This document shows positions 1 through 8,127 of a stretch of DNA of 56,235 bases, one piece after another. Under the pieces are notes generated by a model. That model saw only the letters and a program-made list of their open reading frames with translations, made no database searches and had not been told where the DNA came from. The position numbers and the translations under genes are program-made. The DNA is from Streptomyces canus 299MFChir4.1 (lineage in GTDB: Bacteria > Actinomycetota > Actinomycetes > Streptomycetales > Streptomycetaceae), in the NCBI RefSeq assembly GCF_000383615.1, contig NZ_KB911624.1, forward strand, positions 1 to 56,235. Reading direction: 5' to 3'. The first letter of the stretch is position 1. Every line of letters starts with the position of its first letter.

Positions 1-69
1 CGCGTCCTCGGAGACCGCACCCCGGCCGAGGCCATGAGACGCTGGTCGAGAAAGCTCGCTTACCGCTGA
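1..69 (+). pseudogene. 3' end of a transposase, cut by the window edge
   Basis: An open frame enters from the left edge and ends at a TGA at 67-69. The tail reads LGDRTPAEAM followed by a basic stretch, which resembles the last residues of IS3/IS30-type integrase-core transposases. Only 22 codons are visible, so the family is a guess and it cannot be said whether the gene is intact outside the window. It meets the IS256 relic tail to tail. Confidence 0.35.
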
Positions 70-646
70 TTCGCAACGATCAGTGGAAACCGCCCGCGGT
101 CGAGGGGACGGTTCTGCCACTCGGCCATGCCCTCCATCACTTGGTCGGTGATGATGATGGTCCGCTTGGACACCTCGGCGCCGTAGACCTCGGCGAGCTG
201 AGCCGATATCTCTCCGTGCGTGAGGCCCGTCGCGGACAAGGAGAGCACCATCTCGTCGACGCCGGTCAGACGCCGCTGCCGCTTCTTGACGATCTGCGGC
301 TCGAAGCTGCCGGCCGTATCGCGCGGCACCCTCACCTCCACCGGCCCAACATCGGTCAGCACGGTCTTGGCCCGGCTCCCGTTGTGGGAGTTGCCGCTGC
401 CCCGACCGACGGCATCGTGGCGTTCATAGCCGAGGTGATCGGCGATCTCGCCTTCCAGGGCAGATTTCAGGACTCGCTTGGTCAGCTGCTGCAGCAGCCG
501 CCCTGCCCGGTCAACTGCAAGCCCTCCGACCGGGCCCGTTCCACCAGCATCGCGACCAGTTGCTCATCGGACACGGGTGCAGGCTGCCCGGACGGGGCAC
601 TCTCGACAGGTTCCACGGTCTCCAACTCCACGGCGGTGTCAGTCAC
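60..646 (-). pseudogene. IS256-family transposase relic, frameshifted and 3'-truncated
   Basis: The GTG at 646 opens a frame with the IS256 N-terminal region (VSDEQLVAMLVERARSEGLQ), which runs into a stop after the GGLLQQL region. The adjacent frame resumes with LTKRVLKSALEGEIADHLGY and continues through VPRDTAGSFEPQIVKKRQRR to EWQNRPLDR near base 90. IS256 transposases continue there into the DDE catalytic core, but here the frame leaves the family and stops. A one-base shift near 490-500 and loss of the C-terminal two thirds make it inactive. It is a mutator-type DDE transposase relic of about 195 residues against the usual roughly 400. Confidence 0.85.
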
Positions 647-685
647 TTGACGTCTCTCCAATGATCGTCGGATCCGCCGTTACAT

Positions 686-2110
686 TTACACTCCCGGCTC
701 TGGGGCCGACCCGTCCCGGGGCGCTGTCGCGCTTGAGATGGCGGTGAAGGCCCGCTCCATGTCGGCCTGTGACGTGCGCCAGTTGCTGAACGCTGCGCGC
801 AGGGCCGGTGTGCCTTGGTAGTGCGTGGGGGTGATGAAGGCTTCCCCAGTGGCGGCGACGGCTTGTGCGGTGGCCTGGATCTTCTCCGTCGTGGGGTTGT
901 CGGCGAGAGTGAAGCAGACGACGTTGAGGCGCACGGGCGCCAGGAGCCGCAGGTGAGGCGTGCCCATGATCTTGTCGCCGAGCTGTTCGGCCAGTGCTGT
1001 GTTACGGGCGACAACCTCTGCGTGGCCCTCACGTCCGTAGGCGGCCAGGGAGAACCATGCGGTCAGGGCGCGCAGGCGGCGCGAAGTCTCTGGGGTGAGG
1101 TGCATGAAGTCGGGGTCGGGCAGGGCGGGCATGCCGAGGTAGGGGGAGGCGTTGTGGAAGACCTTCAGTTGCAGGTCTTGGCGGCGGGTGAACAAGACGG
1201 CGCTGTCGTAGGGGACGTTGAGCCATTTGTGCAGGTCGATGCTGAGAGAGTCACCTTGATCGAGGCCCGCGCGGAGGTGGGCGTGCGAGGGAAGGAGCGC
1301 GGCGAAGGCGCCGAAGGCCGCGTCGATGTGGAGCCAGAAGTTGTAGCGCTCTTTGAGGGCAGCGATCGCCTCGAGGTCGTCGAAGTCGACTGTGTCGACG
1401 GTGCCTGCGTTGGCGACGACGATGGCAGGCCTTCCGCGCAGTGACTCAAGCTCGACCGTGAGAGCGGTGACGTCCACGGCTTCGCGATTGCCGGGTAGGA
1501 GCGGCAGTCGGCGCAGACTCGCGCGGCCGAGTCCGAGGATGGACGCGGCCTTGGCGATGCTCGAATGGGGCGCCCCGGACAGGAGGGTGACCGAGCCGAG
1601 GGCGGCGACGCCTTCTTCGGAGACGGACACGTCGTGCTGTTGGCCGAGCCATTCGCGTGCCACGGCGAGTCCGGTGACGTTGGACATGGTTGAGCCGGTG
1701 ACGAAGACTCCGGTGTGCACATCGCTGAGGCCGAAGAGTTCGCGCAGCCATGCGATGGTCTGACGCTCGAGAGCGGCGGCAGACGATCCGGTGCTGCCAC
1801 CGGCGTTTTGGTCGTAGACGCTGGTGAGCCAATCCGCTGCGAGCGATGCGGGGGTGGTGCCACCGGTCACGAAGCCCAGGTAGCGGGGGCCGGCGCTGCC
1901 GGAGAACGCCGGAGCCCAGTCGGTGATGAAGCGGCTCAGTGCCTCTGGCGTTCCTCCGCCCTTCCCCGGCAGAAATTGGAGGTCCGGAGTGACGGGTGGC
2001 TGCCAGGCGGGCCGATGGTCCAGCACGTCCAGATGATCGGTGGCGATATCGAGGACGTCTCGCAGGAGTTGGGCGAGTCGAGCGCGGTCTTCGGACAGAA
2101 GAGGGTACAT
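686..2110 (-). CDS. PLP-dependent group II amino-acid decarboxylase
   Basis: A 474-residue protein of the aromatic-L-amino-acid/glutamate decarboxylase fold, expected to bind pyridoxal phosphate and decarboxylate an amino acid in the cytoplasm. The PLP lysine lies in IDLHKWLNVPYDSA, the cofactor aspartate in LHIDAAFGAF, and there is a GSTMSNVTGL segment typical of the family. Length matches the usual 470-500. The ATG at 2110 was chosen because AGGAAGG sits just upstream on the coding strand and the longer frame to 2308 has no conserved residues. It stands alone between an IS256 relic and a carbamoyltransferase scrap. The substrate (aromatic amino acid, diaminobutyrate or other) cannot be read from the sequence. 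Confidence 0.87.
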   Translation of the reverse strand: MYPLLSEDRARLAQLLRDVLDIATDHLDVLDHRPAWQPPVTPDLQFLPGKGGGTPEALSRFITDWAPAFSGSAGPRYLGFVTGGTTPASLAADWLTSVYDQNAGGSTGSSAAALERQTIAWLRELFGLSDVHTGVFVTGSTMSNVTGLAVAREWLGQQHDVSVSEEGVAALGSVTLLSGAPHSSIAKAASILGLGRASLRRLPLLPGNREAVDVTALTVELESLRGRPAIVVANAGTVDTVDFDDLEAIAALKERYNFWLHIDAAFGAFAALLPSHAHLRAGLDQGDSLSIDLHKWLNVPYDSAVLFTRRQDLQLKVFHNASPYLGMPALPDPDFMHLTPETSRRLRALTAWFSLAAYGREGHAEVVARNTALAEQLGDKIMGTPHLRLLAPVRLNVVCFTLADNPTTEKIQATAQAVAATGEAFITPTHYQGTPALRAAFSNWRTSQADMERAFTAISSATAPRDGSAPEPGV

Positions 2111-2261
2111 AAGGTTCCTTCCTCTGGCGGATCGGAGGCCAGGCGGCCGAGGGCCGTGCCGTCCTGCAGGGAACTCGGTCGACACATTGTCGCCGAGGCC
2201 CACCATGCCCGTCAGCAGCTGTGACAGGTGGCGACGGGCGGTCACATCGGTGGAGGTGCTC

Positions 2262-2489
2262 TCAGGCGGCGGGCTTTCGCGTGTGGTAGAACCGGCAGTC
2301 CAGAACAACGCCGTCCAGGCCGCGAGTCAGCACGTAATCCACCAGGTCCGACGTACGGTTGATGACGGCGGCCCCGTTGAAGTTCAGCGACGTGTTGTGT
2401 GCGGTGACCGTCCGGGTACGTGCCGTGCCATCGACGTGCGTCACTGCCGGGAGTTGCTGGTGGTCGCGTACTTGCTGGAAGTGGCACAT
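2262..2489 (-). pseudogene. Carbamoyltransferase C-terminal relic
   Basis: The frame contains LPAVTHVDGTARTRTV, then NTSLNFNGAAV and LVDYVLTRGLDGVVLDC. These correspond in order to the C-terminal blocks of NodU/CmcH-type carbamoyltransferases (HVDGTAR, LNTSFN, and the final RTGLDALVLG-like block). Spacing between the first two blocks is far too short, so the middle of this domain has been deleted, and the N-terminal domain is absent. About 75 codons remain of the usual 550 or more. No function is expected. It is a trace of a secondary-metabolite or nodulation-type tailoring gene. Confidence 0.6.
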
Positions 2490-2714
2490 GCAGCGGCTGG
2501 TGCCCGACCAGTGGAAGCACCTGTCGACATCCTCCGCCCGGCAGACCGGGGCGATGGGCCGTTATTCCTCCCGGCCCTTGATCTTGTTCAGCCGCTCCTG
2601 CATGTCGGACGAACTAGGCCGCACCTCCCGAACGGTGCTGCGCCAGCCCGGGGGTGACGTCGGAAATGACGTGCCTGCTCCTCGCCCTTTCAGCAGCACC
2701 TCGACGAGCCGGAG

Positions 2715-3629
2715 TCAGTCGTCGGCAACGACGGGCAGGACCAAAGCAGGCGGGTTGCGGCGGAAACGGCCAGGCGAGACGCCGTACTCGCGAGCGAACG
2801 CCCCGGAGAAGGCGAATTCCGTCGAGTACCCGACCTCGCGGGCGATCATCGCCAGCGTGGCGTCAGTCTCCCTGAGCAGCCGGGCACCGCGACTCAGCCG
2901 CCAGCTGATGAGGTAGGACATCGGCGGCTGGCCCACCCCCTCGGTGAAGCGTCGCGTGAAAACGGCGCGAGGCAACCCGGCCACCTCACTCAAGCGGCTC
3001 ACCGACCACTTGTGCTGCGGATTCTTGTGTATCGCCCACAGGACGGCGGCGATCTCGGGGTCATCGGTGCGCGGCCATTCCGCCGAACCGTGCTGCTCGT
3101 GCCACTGACGCAAGGCGTGGACCAGGATGAGGTCGAGCAGCGCAGGAAGGGCGACCGCAGCGCCCATGTCGGCTTCGGACGAGTCCGAGGTGAGCAGGTC
3201 GATCAGGGCACGCGTCTGCGGATGACGGTCGTCGTCCGGTGTCAAGACAATCAGATCGGGCAGGGTACGGAGGTACTGCGGGGTGCGGCCCGGCTCCAGC
3301 TGGTAGACACCACACAGGAACTCGAAATCGCATGACTCAGCTCTCGGCGGCGCCGGGCGCATCACCATCGGTGGCAGGTCGCGCAGGGCACACGGGGTGG
3401 GACTCAGGCCGTGGTCGGCTCCGGACGTCACGAGCACGATGTCGCCCGGTTCCAGGGCGACCGGCTCCTGGGCCTCCGAGATGAGCCAGCAGGTGCCGCG
3501 CAGCACGACATGAAAACCGGTGCCGTCGAACAGGGGAAACCGAACGCCTTGGCAGTCGTACTGCCGAACCACGCGGCTCCCGGGGCTTCCGATGCGAACG
3601 GCCTGAACTACCTCGCTCACTAGGTCCAC
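2715..3629 (-). CDS. AraC-family transcriptional regulator (cupin + HTH)
   Basis: A 304-residue DNA-binding regulator. Residues about 1-180 form a cupin-like sensor domain (GTCWLISEAQ, LEPGDIVLVTSGADH). Residues about 195-290 carry two AraC helix-turn-helices, including LSEVAGLPRAVFTRRFTEGV and the second-helix signature ATLAMIAREVGYSTEFAFSG followed by REYGVSPGRFR. It is transcribed away from the flavoprotein gene starting about 95 bp to the right, and such divergent pairs are commonly regulator and target. The ligand is unknown. Full length, no defect seen. Confidence 0.9.
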   Translation of the reverse strand: MDLVSEVVQAVRIGSPGSRVVRQYDCQGVRFPLFDGTGFHVVLRGTCWLISEAQEPVALEPGDIVLVTSGADHGLSPTPCALRDLPPMVMRPAPPRAESCDFEFLCGVYQLEPGRTPQYLRTLPDLIVLTPDDDRHPQTRALIDLLTSDSSEADMGAAVALPALLDLILVHALRQWHEQHGSAEWPRTDDPEIAAVLWAIHKNPQHKWSVSRLSEVAGLPRAVFTRRFTEGVGQPPMSYLISWRLSRGARLLRETDATLAMIAREVGYSTEFAFSGAFAREYGVSPGRFRRNPPALVLPVVADD

Positions 3630-3723
3630 TCAGCCGATGTTAGCGACGTCGCCGGTCAGGTTCGTATAAAGCCGAGCCGCTCGCGTATGGTCCGAAGCTG
3701 GCGACAGTAGGTTGGATCTAGGC

Positions 3724-4791
3724 ATGATCACCTACTCTCTCGAACACCCGACGTGCGAAACCCTGCGTAATCACGCGGAGAAGGCCGAGGCCGCCGACCG
3801 GCCCGCCGTGGCGAGCCTGGAAGCTCTGCGCAGCGACGGGATCTTCGCCTTGCGCACGCCCCAGGACCACGGCGGAAGCTGGGTGGATGCGGAGACCATG
3901 GCCCAGTGCCTCATACAACTGGGCCGGGCTTGCCCGTCCATGGCCTGGATCGCTGGTACCTGCGTGACGGCGAAGGACCTCGTTGTCAGGAGTTTCGCGG
4001 ATGCATCGGTGCGCGACTCCTTCTTCGCGGATCCCGATGCGCTTTTCTGTGGTTCGGGCGTCCCCGCGGGCGCGGGCAGGAGGGTGCCCGACGGCGTGCG
4101 TGTCAGCGGCCGGTGGCCGAACGTCTCGGGGTGTGAAGACGCGGCTTGGGCCAACCTCGCCGTCATGGTGGAAGGCACGTTTTCCTTCGCTGTCGTTCCC
4201 GTGGCCGATTTGACGGTCGAGCGAACATGGCAGATGGCAGGCATGCGCGCCACGGGCAGTCACACCCTGGTCGCCGACGACCTACTGGTCCCGACTGAGT
4301 ACATCGTGCAGGCAGCGGCGTTCACCGTGGGAGACATGCTGCTGTATGCCCTCACCGCGCTGGGCCCGGTGGTAGGGGCCGCCAAGGGCGCACTCGACGC
4401 CACCGAGGCGATGTTCGCGTCGGACAGGAAGCCGTTCATGACCCAGTACACGCGTATGGGGGAGTCCTCCGGAGCCCGGCAGTGGTTGGCGGAGGCGACC
4501 CATCTGGTGAACCGTGCCGAACAAACCCTGCTGTCGATCGCGCGGACTATCGGCACGCCCGACCTGCCCGCGACGGAAAGGCCGCGTCTGCAGATGGACC
4601 TCGCCGACGCAGGACGTGACTGCAGGGCAGCCGTTGAACGCATGCTCGACCTGCACGGCGCGAGCGGATTCCGAACGTCCAACGTCCTCCAGCGGCACTG
4701 GCGGGATCTGTCCGTTGCCAGCCGTCATCCCCACCTCAATCCGTACCTTGCCGTCGAGTCCTACGGCACCACCTTGGTGGAGCACCTCTGA
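3724..4791 (+). CDS. Acyl-CoA-dehydrogenase-fold flavin monooxygenase-like protein
   Basis: A 355-residue protein with the helix-sheet-helix fold of acyl-CoA dehydrogenases and the related two-component flavin monooxygenases (HsaA/group D). Visible marks are LRTPQDHGGSWVDAETMAQ near the N terminus, the mid-domain VSGRWPNVSGCEDAAWANLAV, WQMAGMRATGSHTL, and the helical C-terminal LHGASGFRTSNVLQRHWRD block. The catalytic glutamate of true acyl-CoA dehydrogenases is not evident, and the HGA..F..S..LQR.WRD ending favours the monooxygenase branch. ATG 3724 was preferred over TTG 3712. It is divergent from the AraC regulator, so AraC control is likely. The substrate is unknown, and it would need a flavin reductase partner that is not present nearby. 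Confidence 0.78.
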   Translation: MITYSLEHPTCETLRNHAEKAEAADRPAVASLEALRSDGIFALRTPQDHGGSWVDAETMAQCLIQLGRACPSMAWIAGTCVTAKDLVVRSFADASVRDSFFADPDALFCGSGVPAGAGRRVPDGVRVSGRWPNVSGCEDAAWANLAVMVEGTFSFAVVPVADLTVERTWQMAGMRATGSHTLVADDLLVPTEYIVQAAAFTVGDMLLYALTALGPVVGAAKGALDATEAMFASDRKPFMTQYTRMGESSGARQWLAEATHLVNRAEQTLLSIARTIGTPDLPATERPRLQMDLADAGRDCRAAVERMLDLHGASGFRTSNVLQRHWRDLSVASRHPHLNPYLAVESYGTTLVEHL

Positions 4792-5164
4792 CACACACGG
4801 GCACGAGCCGGGATGCCGCTGCCGCCTCGCTCACGGCATGCTTTCGCGGAAGTGTCACGCCGACGAACAGAGTTGCCCGCGTGTCTGACTGACCGGGGCG
4901 ACGCGCTTGCGAGCATGGGCAGACAGGCCGGGGCAGATTCCGGTCGGCCTGATCCCCGCCTGCGGAACACCTCCCTGCTTCGGGTTCTGGCCGCGGGCGT
5001 CACGCTGCGGCTCCGGGGGACGCTGACAAGTGACCGGGCGGAACCGGCTGTCACGGAGAGGGCAGACTTCTGATGACGCCCGGCTGGCCGTACTCGATCA
5101 TGGCCGCATTGGTACGGGCTGCGCATCGTGGACGGCCGTGCTGGAAGCTGCCCCTCAGGAGCCC
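4792..5164. other. Non-coding gap
   Basis: About 370 bases between the flavoprotein stop and an IS5 scrap. Reading frames here have no recognisable motifs or convincing ribosome-binding sites. Nothing further is supported. Confidence 0.5.
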
Positions 5165-5300
5165 GGATCCGATGTCTCGTCGAGTGGACCTTCGCCTGGC
5201 TGCGCCAGTTCAAGCGACTCCGAATCCGCTACGAGATACGCGCTGACCTCTACGCCGCACTGCTCCAACTCGCACGCAGCACTATCCGCTGGAGGCGAAT
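5165..5300 (+). pseudogene. IS5-family transposase C-terminal scrap
   Basis: The frame reads VEWTFAWLRQFKRLRIRYE then RADLYAALLQLA, the C-terminal block of IS5-type DDE transposases (here VEW for the usual VER). The upstream 50 bases read as a degraded HGSGLG..RWVVE region. The rest of the transposase is absent. It is related to, but clearly different from, the intact transposase at 17813. Confidence 0.8.
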
Positions 5301-5309
5301 CCGACCTTT

Positions 5310-5640
5310 ATGGTCTCCTCGTGGGCCGACCCCGTCCGCGCCTGCCGGACGTCCGCGTAGGCGATATCGGTCGAGTGGTCCAGGCGGACCCCGGAGGGGC
5401 CGTCGTGCAGTGCTGCGACAACCGGGCTGAGGGTGAAGGCGGATGGCGCATCTTCGGCTTCACGGACGCCCCCCCGGTCGTGAGCACGTCCAGGACGCGG
5501 CGTACCCGCTCGGCGGGAATCCCGCCGATGCCCGCGAGAGCCTCGACGGTCGTGGGGTGAAGCCAGCGCATCCAGCCACGCCGCAGTCGCCGCCGCGCGC
5601 ATCAGGTCGACCATCTGACCGCCGCCCATTGCCGCAGACG
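5310..5640 (-). pseudogene. Possible decayed winged-helix-like fragment
   Basis: Two overlapping frames on this strand join into a plausible fragment: TVEALAGIGGIPAERVRRVL and DVLTTGG in one frame, then AFTLSPVVAALHDGP in the other. The pattern (helix-turn-helix followed by a beta wing and TLSP..ALHDG) recalls the dimerisation domain of O-methyltransferases or an ArsR-like domain. At least one frameshift is needed. No family can be named with confidence. Confidence 0.22.
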
Positions 5641-5884
5641 CGTGCGAGCGTTCATGGCTGCCTGAACGCGACCGAGTTCCGACTCCGTATTCACAGCGTT
5701 CTGCCCTCTCGGAATGTGAGCGTCATCGTCAGCCAAAGTGCCCATGTGGCTTCGTAACCGAGAGCCGACACCGTTTGTCACCGAGTTTGGGCAGCGCTTG
5801 TCGATCGCAGAGCCCGAAAATGTTGGTGCGAACTGACACCGGTGCGGGATGGGTGAACCCTGTGTCGCCGCGCTGCGCGGCTCT

Positions 5885-6283
5885 TGCTAAGTGCGTGGTC
5901 CGCGTCAACCTGACCGGGACCTTCCTGTGCATGATGTACGAACTGTCCGCGCTGCGGGCCGGGGAGGCGGTGCGATCGTCAACATCGCCTCCAACGGAGG
6001 CCTGTACGCGATTCAGACCGCCCCCGCCTACGTGGCCGCCAAGCACGGCATCGTCGGGCTCACCAAGGTCGCAGCGGTCGACTACGCACCGGACAACATC
6101 CGGGTCAACGCCGTGTGCCCCGGCCCGACCCGCACTCCCGGTTTCGAGGAGGTGGCAGCCGGCACCGACATGATCGCGCGGCAGGCAGCGATCACACCGC
6201 TCGGCCGGCTGGCCACGCTGGAGGAGTCCCCGTCGGGGCTGCCTTCGAGGGCGTGTACCGCCCGTCAGTACCGGTGTGCCTGA
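5885..6283 (+). pseudogene. Short-chain dehydrogenase/reductase relic
   Basis: Classic SDR blocks are present: VNLTGTFLCMMYE in one frame, then (after a one-base shift near 5960) GGAIVNIASNGGLYAI, the catalytic YVAAKHG (Tyr and Lys of YxxxK) and IRVNAVCPGPTRTPGFEEV. The N-terminal Rossmann half with TGxxxGxG is missing, and the end after TPLGRLATLEE diverges. Roughly 130 of about 250 residues survive. Inactive. Confidence 0.82.
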
Positions 6284-6308
6284 CGGGCTCTTCACGAGTG
6301 AGGGTGAG

Positions 6309-6335
6309 GTGGGGCGCCGCTCGCGGGCGCCCCAC
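6309..6335 (-). terminator. Hairpin terminator after the lipase gene
   Basis: Arms at 6309-6318 (gtggggcgcc) and 6326-6335 (ggcgccccac) are perfect 10-bp complements around a 7-base loop. They lie 26 bases beyond the lipase stop codon. No T-run follows, as is common in Streptomyces. Confidence 0.7.
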
Positions 6336-6360
6336 TCCGTCAGAGGCTCCAAGCGGAAGA

Positions 6361-7389
6361 TCAGTGGTGGGCGTACACGTAGGGCTTCAGCGCGGGCTCG
6401 TCCGCATACGCCGGAGCGTTCGCGATGTTGGTGGTCGAAGTCTCGTTGAAGCCGGCCAGGTCGGTTTCGTAGGTGGACGGGTTGACGCCCGGCATCAGGG
6501 TCTGCTTGCAGACGGAAGACGGGATGTCGGCCGCCTTGGCGGGACCAGGCTTGGTGATGGCGTCCATGGCGAGGGCGTAGGCGACGGGATCGCTGGTTCC
6601 GATGGCGATGTGGTCGCTCGTGTCCGCCGGGCAGATGTCCTGGAGTGAGATGTTGGAGACGCGGTGGGCGGGGCCGCGAAGGTCGGTCGTGCCCTGAGGA
6701 GTGACGAACTGGTCGTGCGTGGTGGACAGCGAGGTGTAGGAGATGCCGGGGAAGGTCTCCTGGCCGGAGTTGGTGGCCTCGATGAACTTGGCAGTCGTCT
6801 TGAGCTGCAGGTTGAACGCCGGACCGTTGCCATGGGGGTACAGGTCGTCATTCTGGCTCGAGCCGTGGTTCAGGCCGGCAAGACCCACGTAGTCGGCGAC
6901 CATGGCTCGGGTGTCGGGCCAGAAGCGCAGGGCGAAGCGGGCGCTGACGCCTCCCTGGCTGTGCCCGATCAGGGCGATCTTCCGGCCGCTGAGCTCGTGT
7001 GTGTGGCGGATGGCGTTGACGATGTATTCGGCGGACACCTGGATGTCGCCGACTGAGTTGTTCGGCAGGGTGACGGTGCAGTACGGGTAGCCGGCCTTGT
7101 CCATGGCGGGCAGCCAGTTCCAGGCGTACGCCTCCGGGCCGATGCCGGTCGGCGGAACGAACAGGGCGACTTCCTGGTGGGCGTTCTTCACGGTCGGGGT
7201 GCACTTCACAGCCGACTCCAGGTCGTCGGTGGGTACCGACAGACGGGGCCCGGGACGGTTGATCGGGGAGTACCGCGTGGTGGAAGCGCCGGAGCCCGCG
7301 TTCGAGGTGGTCGGGGTGGCGGCGATGGCAGCCGGCGCTGCGGTCGTGGCGAGCAGCGCGGCACAGAGGGGAAGGAGCAATCGCTTCAT
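6361..7389 (-). CDS. Secreted CalB-like lipase/esterase
   Basis: A 342-residue alpha/beta hydrolase. Residues 1-24 are a signal peptide (basic start, LLLPLCAALLATTAAPAAIA, Ala-x-Ala cleavage), so it is exported. The nucleophile elbow IALIGHSQGG lies near residue 144; NHGSSQND and DHIAIGTSDP are placed to supply the rest of the active site, as in fungal-lipase-B-like bacterial lipases. It probably hydrolyses ester bonds of lipids or small esters. Its promoter is a near copy of that of the OYE gene at 8128, and the ATG lies about one base after the predicted transcription start, so the message is probably leaderless. Four or more cysteines suggest disulfides. Complete. Confidence 0.85.
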   Translation of the reverse strand: MKRLLLPLCAALLATTAAPAAIAATPTTSNAGSGASTTRYSPINRPGPRLSVPTDDLESAVKCTPTVKNAHQEVALFVPPTGIGPEAYAWNWLPAMDKAGYPYCTVTLPNNSVGDIQVSAEYIVNAIRHTHELSGRKIALIGHSQGGVSARFALRFWPDTRAMVADYVGLAGLNHGSSQNDDLYPHGNGPAFNLQLKTTAKFIEATNSGQETFPGISYTSLSTTHDQFVTPQGTTDLRGPAHRVSNISLQDICPADTSDHIAIGTSDPVAYALAMDAITKPGPAKAADIPSSVCKQTLMPGVNPSTYETDLAGFNETSTTNIANAPAYADEPALKPYVYAHH

Positions 7390-7396
7390 GCCGAGG

Positions 7397-7428
7397 ACGC
7401 TAAAACCTCACGCTTATGTCAGATGCAA
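7397..7428 (-). promoter_or_regulatory. MerR-type promoter of the lipase gene
   Basis: On the coding strand -35 TTGCAT (7428-7423) and -10 TAGCGT (7402-7397) are separated by 20 bases, the over-long spacing used by MerR-family activators. The spacer contains an imperfect dyad (ATCTGAC facing GTGAGGT). The whole 32-base unit matches the OYE promoter at 8048-8079 at 26 positions. Confidence 0.7.
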
Positions 7429-7507
7429 GGTGAGACCTCGCAGATGTGACGGTTGTTACGCGCAGGACTTCGGCGCGGCGCACACTGCCGGGTACCTGTT
7501 CCCGGGC

Positions 7508-7975
7508 TCAGCTCCGGGCGCCCACCCTGCGTGACGGCCAGGCTCCTCGTGCACGAGCGTCGTCCCGGGGTGACTCGGGGCGTGAGCATTCCGGCGCGGA
7601 AGGAGTGGTTGCGTTGAGCAGCGACTCACGGTGAGCGCGGGCCACGTCCATCATGCGTTCAAGCGTGTCTCGAGCCAGACGAAGCTCGTCGATCTGTGCC
7701 GTGATTCTGCTGTGTTCGCGGGCCATCCGCTCCAGGGCCGCGTCGGAGTTGTGTGTGCTGGGGGAGTCGGCGCACGGCATGAGGTCGGCGATGGTCCGGC
7801 TGGACAGGTTGGCCGCATACAGGCCTTGGATGAAAGCGACGCGGTCGGCGTCGTTCTCCGTGTAGTGCCGGTGCCCGCCGGTGCTGCGGGTACTGGTGAG
7901 CAGTCCTTGCTCTTCGTAGTAGCGCAGTGATCGCACGCTGACTCCCGTACGTGCGGCAAGCTCTCCGATGCGCAC
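7508..7975 (-). CDS. MerR-family transcriptional regulator
   Basis: A 155-residue regulator: N-terminal winged helix (VRIGELAARTGVSVRSLRYY, EEQGLL, GHRHYTENDADRVAFIQ), then the long dimerisation coiled coil (RITAQIDELRLARDTLERMM) and a short basic tail. It lacks the metal-binding cysteines of MerR or CueR. The start is GTG 7975, preceded by AAAGGAGGT at ideal spacing; the longer frame to 8053 has no family match. Family members untwist promoters with 19-20-base spacers, and two such promoters flank this gene (7397-7428 for the lipase, 8048-8079 for the OYE), so both neighbours are probable targets. The inducer is unknown. Confidence 0.9.
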   Translation of the reverse strand: MRIGELAARTGVSVRSLRYYEEQGLLTSTRSTGGHRHYTENDADRVAFIQGLYAANLSSRTIADLMPCADSPSTHNSDAALERMAREHSRITAQIDELRLARDTLERMMDVARAHRESLLNATTPSAPECSRPESPRDDARARGAWPSRRVGARS

Positions 7976-8047
7976 GGCTACCTCCTTTGACGGTCTCCGC
8001 ACCTGGAGCGTGTAAGCGTTGTCACACTTTGCCGAGACGCTTTCGAC

Positions 8048-8079
8048 TTGCATCTGACGTCTGTGTCAGATTTTAGCGT
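8048..8079 (+). promoter_or_regulatory. MerR-type promoter/operator of the OYE gene
   Basis: TTGCAT (8048-8053) and TAGCGT (8074-8079) are 20 bases apart. The spacer holds a perfect 7-bp inverted repeat, ATCTGAC (8052-8058) and GTCAGAT (8065-8071), around a 6-base centre. The geometry is that of a MerR-family operator lying between -35 and -10. Confidence 0.75.
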
Positions 8080-8127
8080 TGTCCTGTGCTTCGAAACGTT
8101 GGGGCACAGAGCACGAAGGAGAAGCGA

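Noticed and set aside
686..2308. Longer reading of the decarboxylase (540 residues)
   Set aside because: The extra 66 residues are not family-like, and ATG 2110 has a good ribosome-binding site.
5282..5629. Intact coding gene on the - strand
   Set aside because: Family-like text jumps between frames, and no start is convincing.
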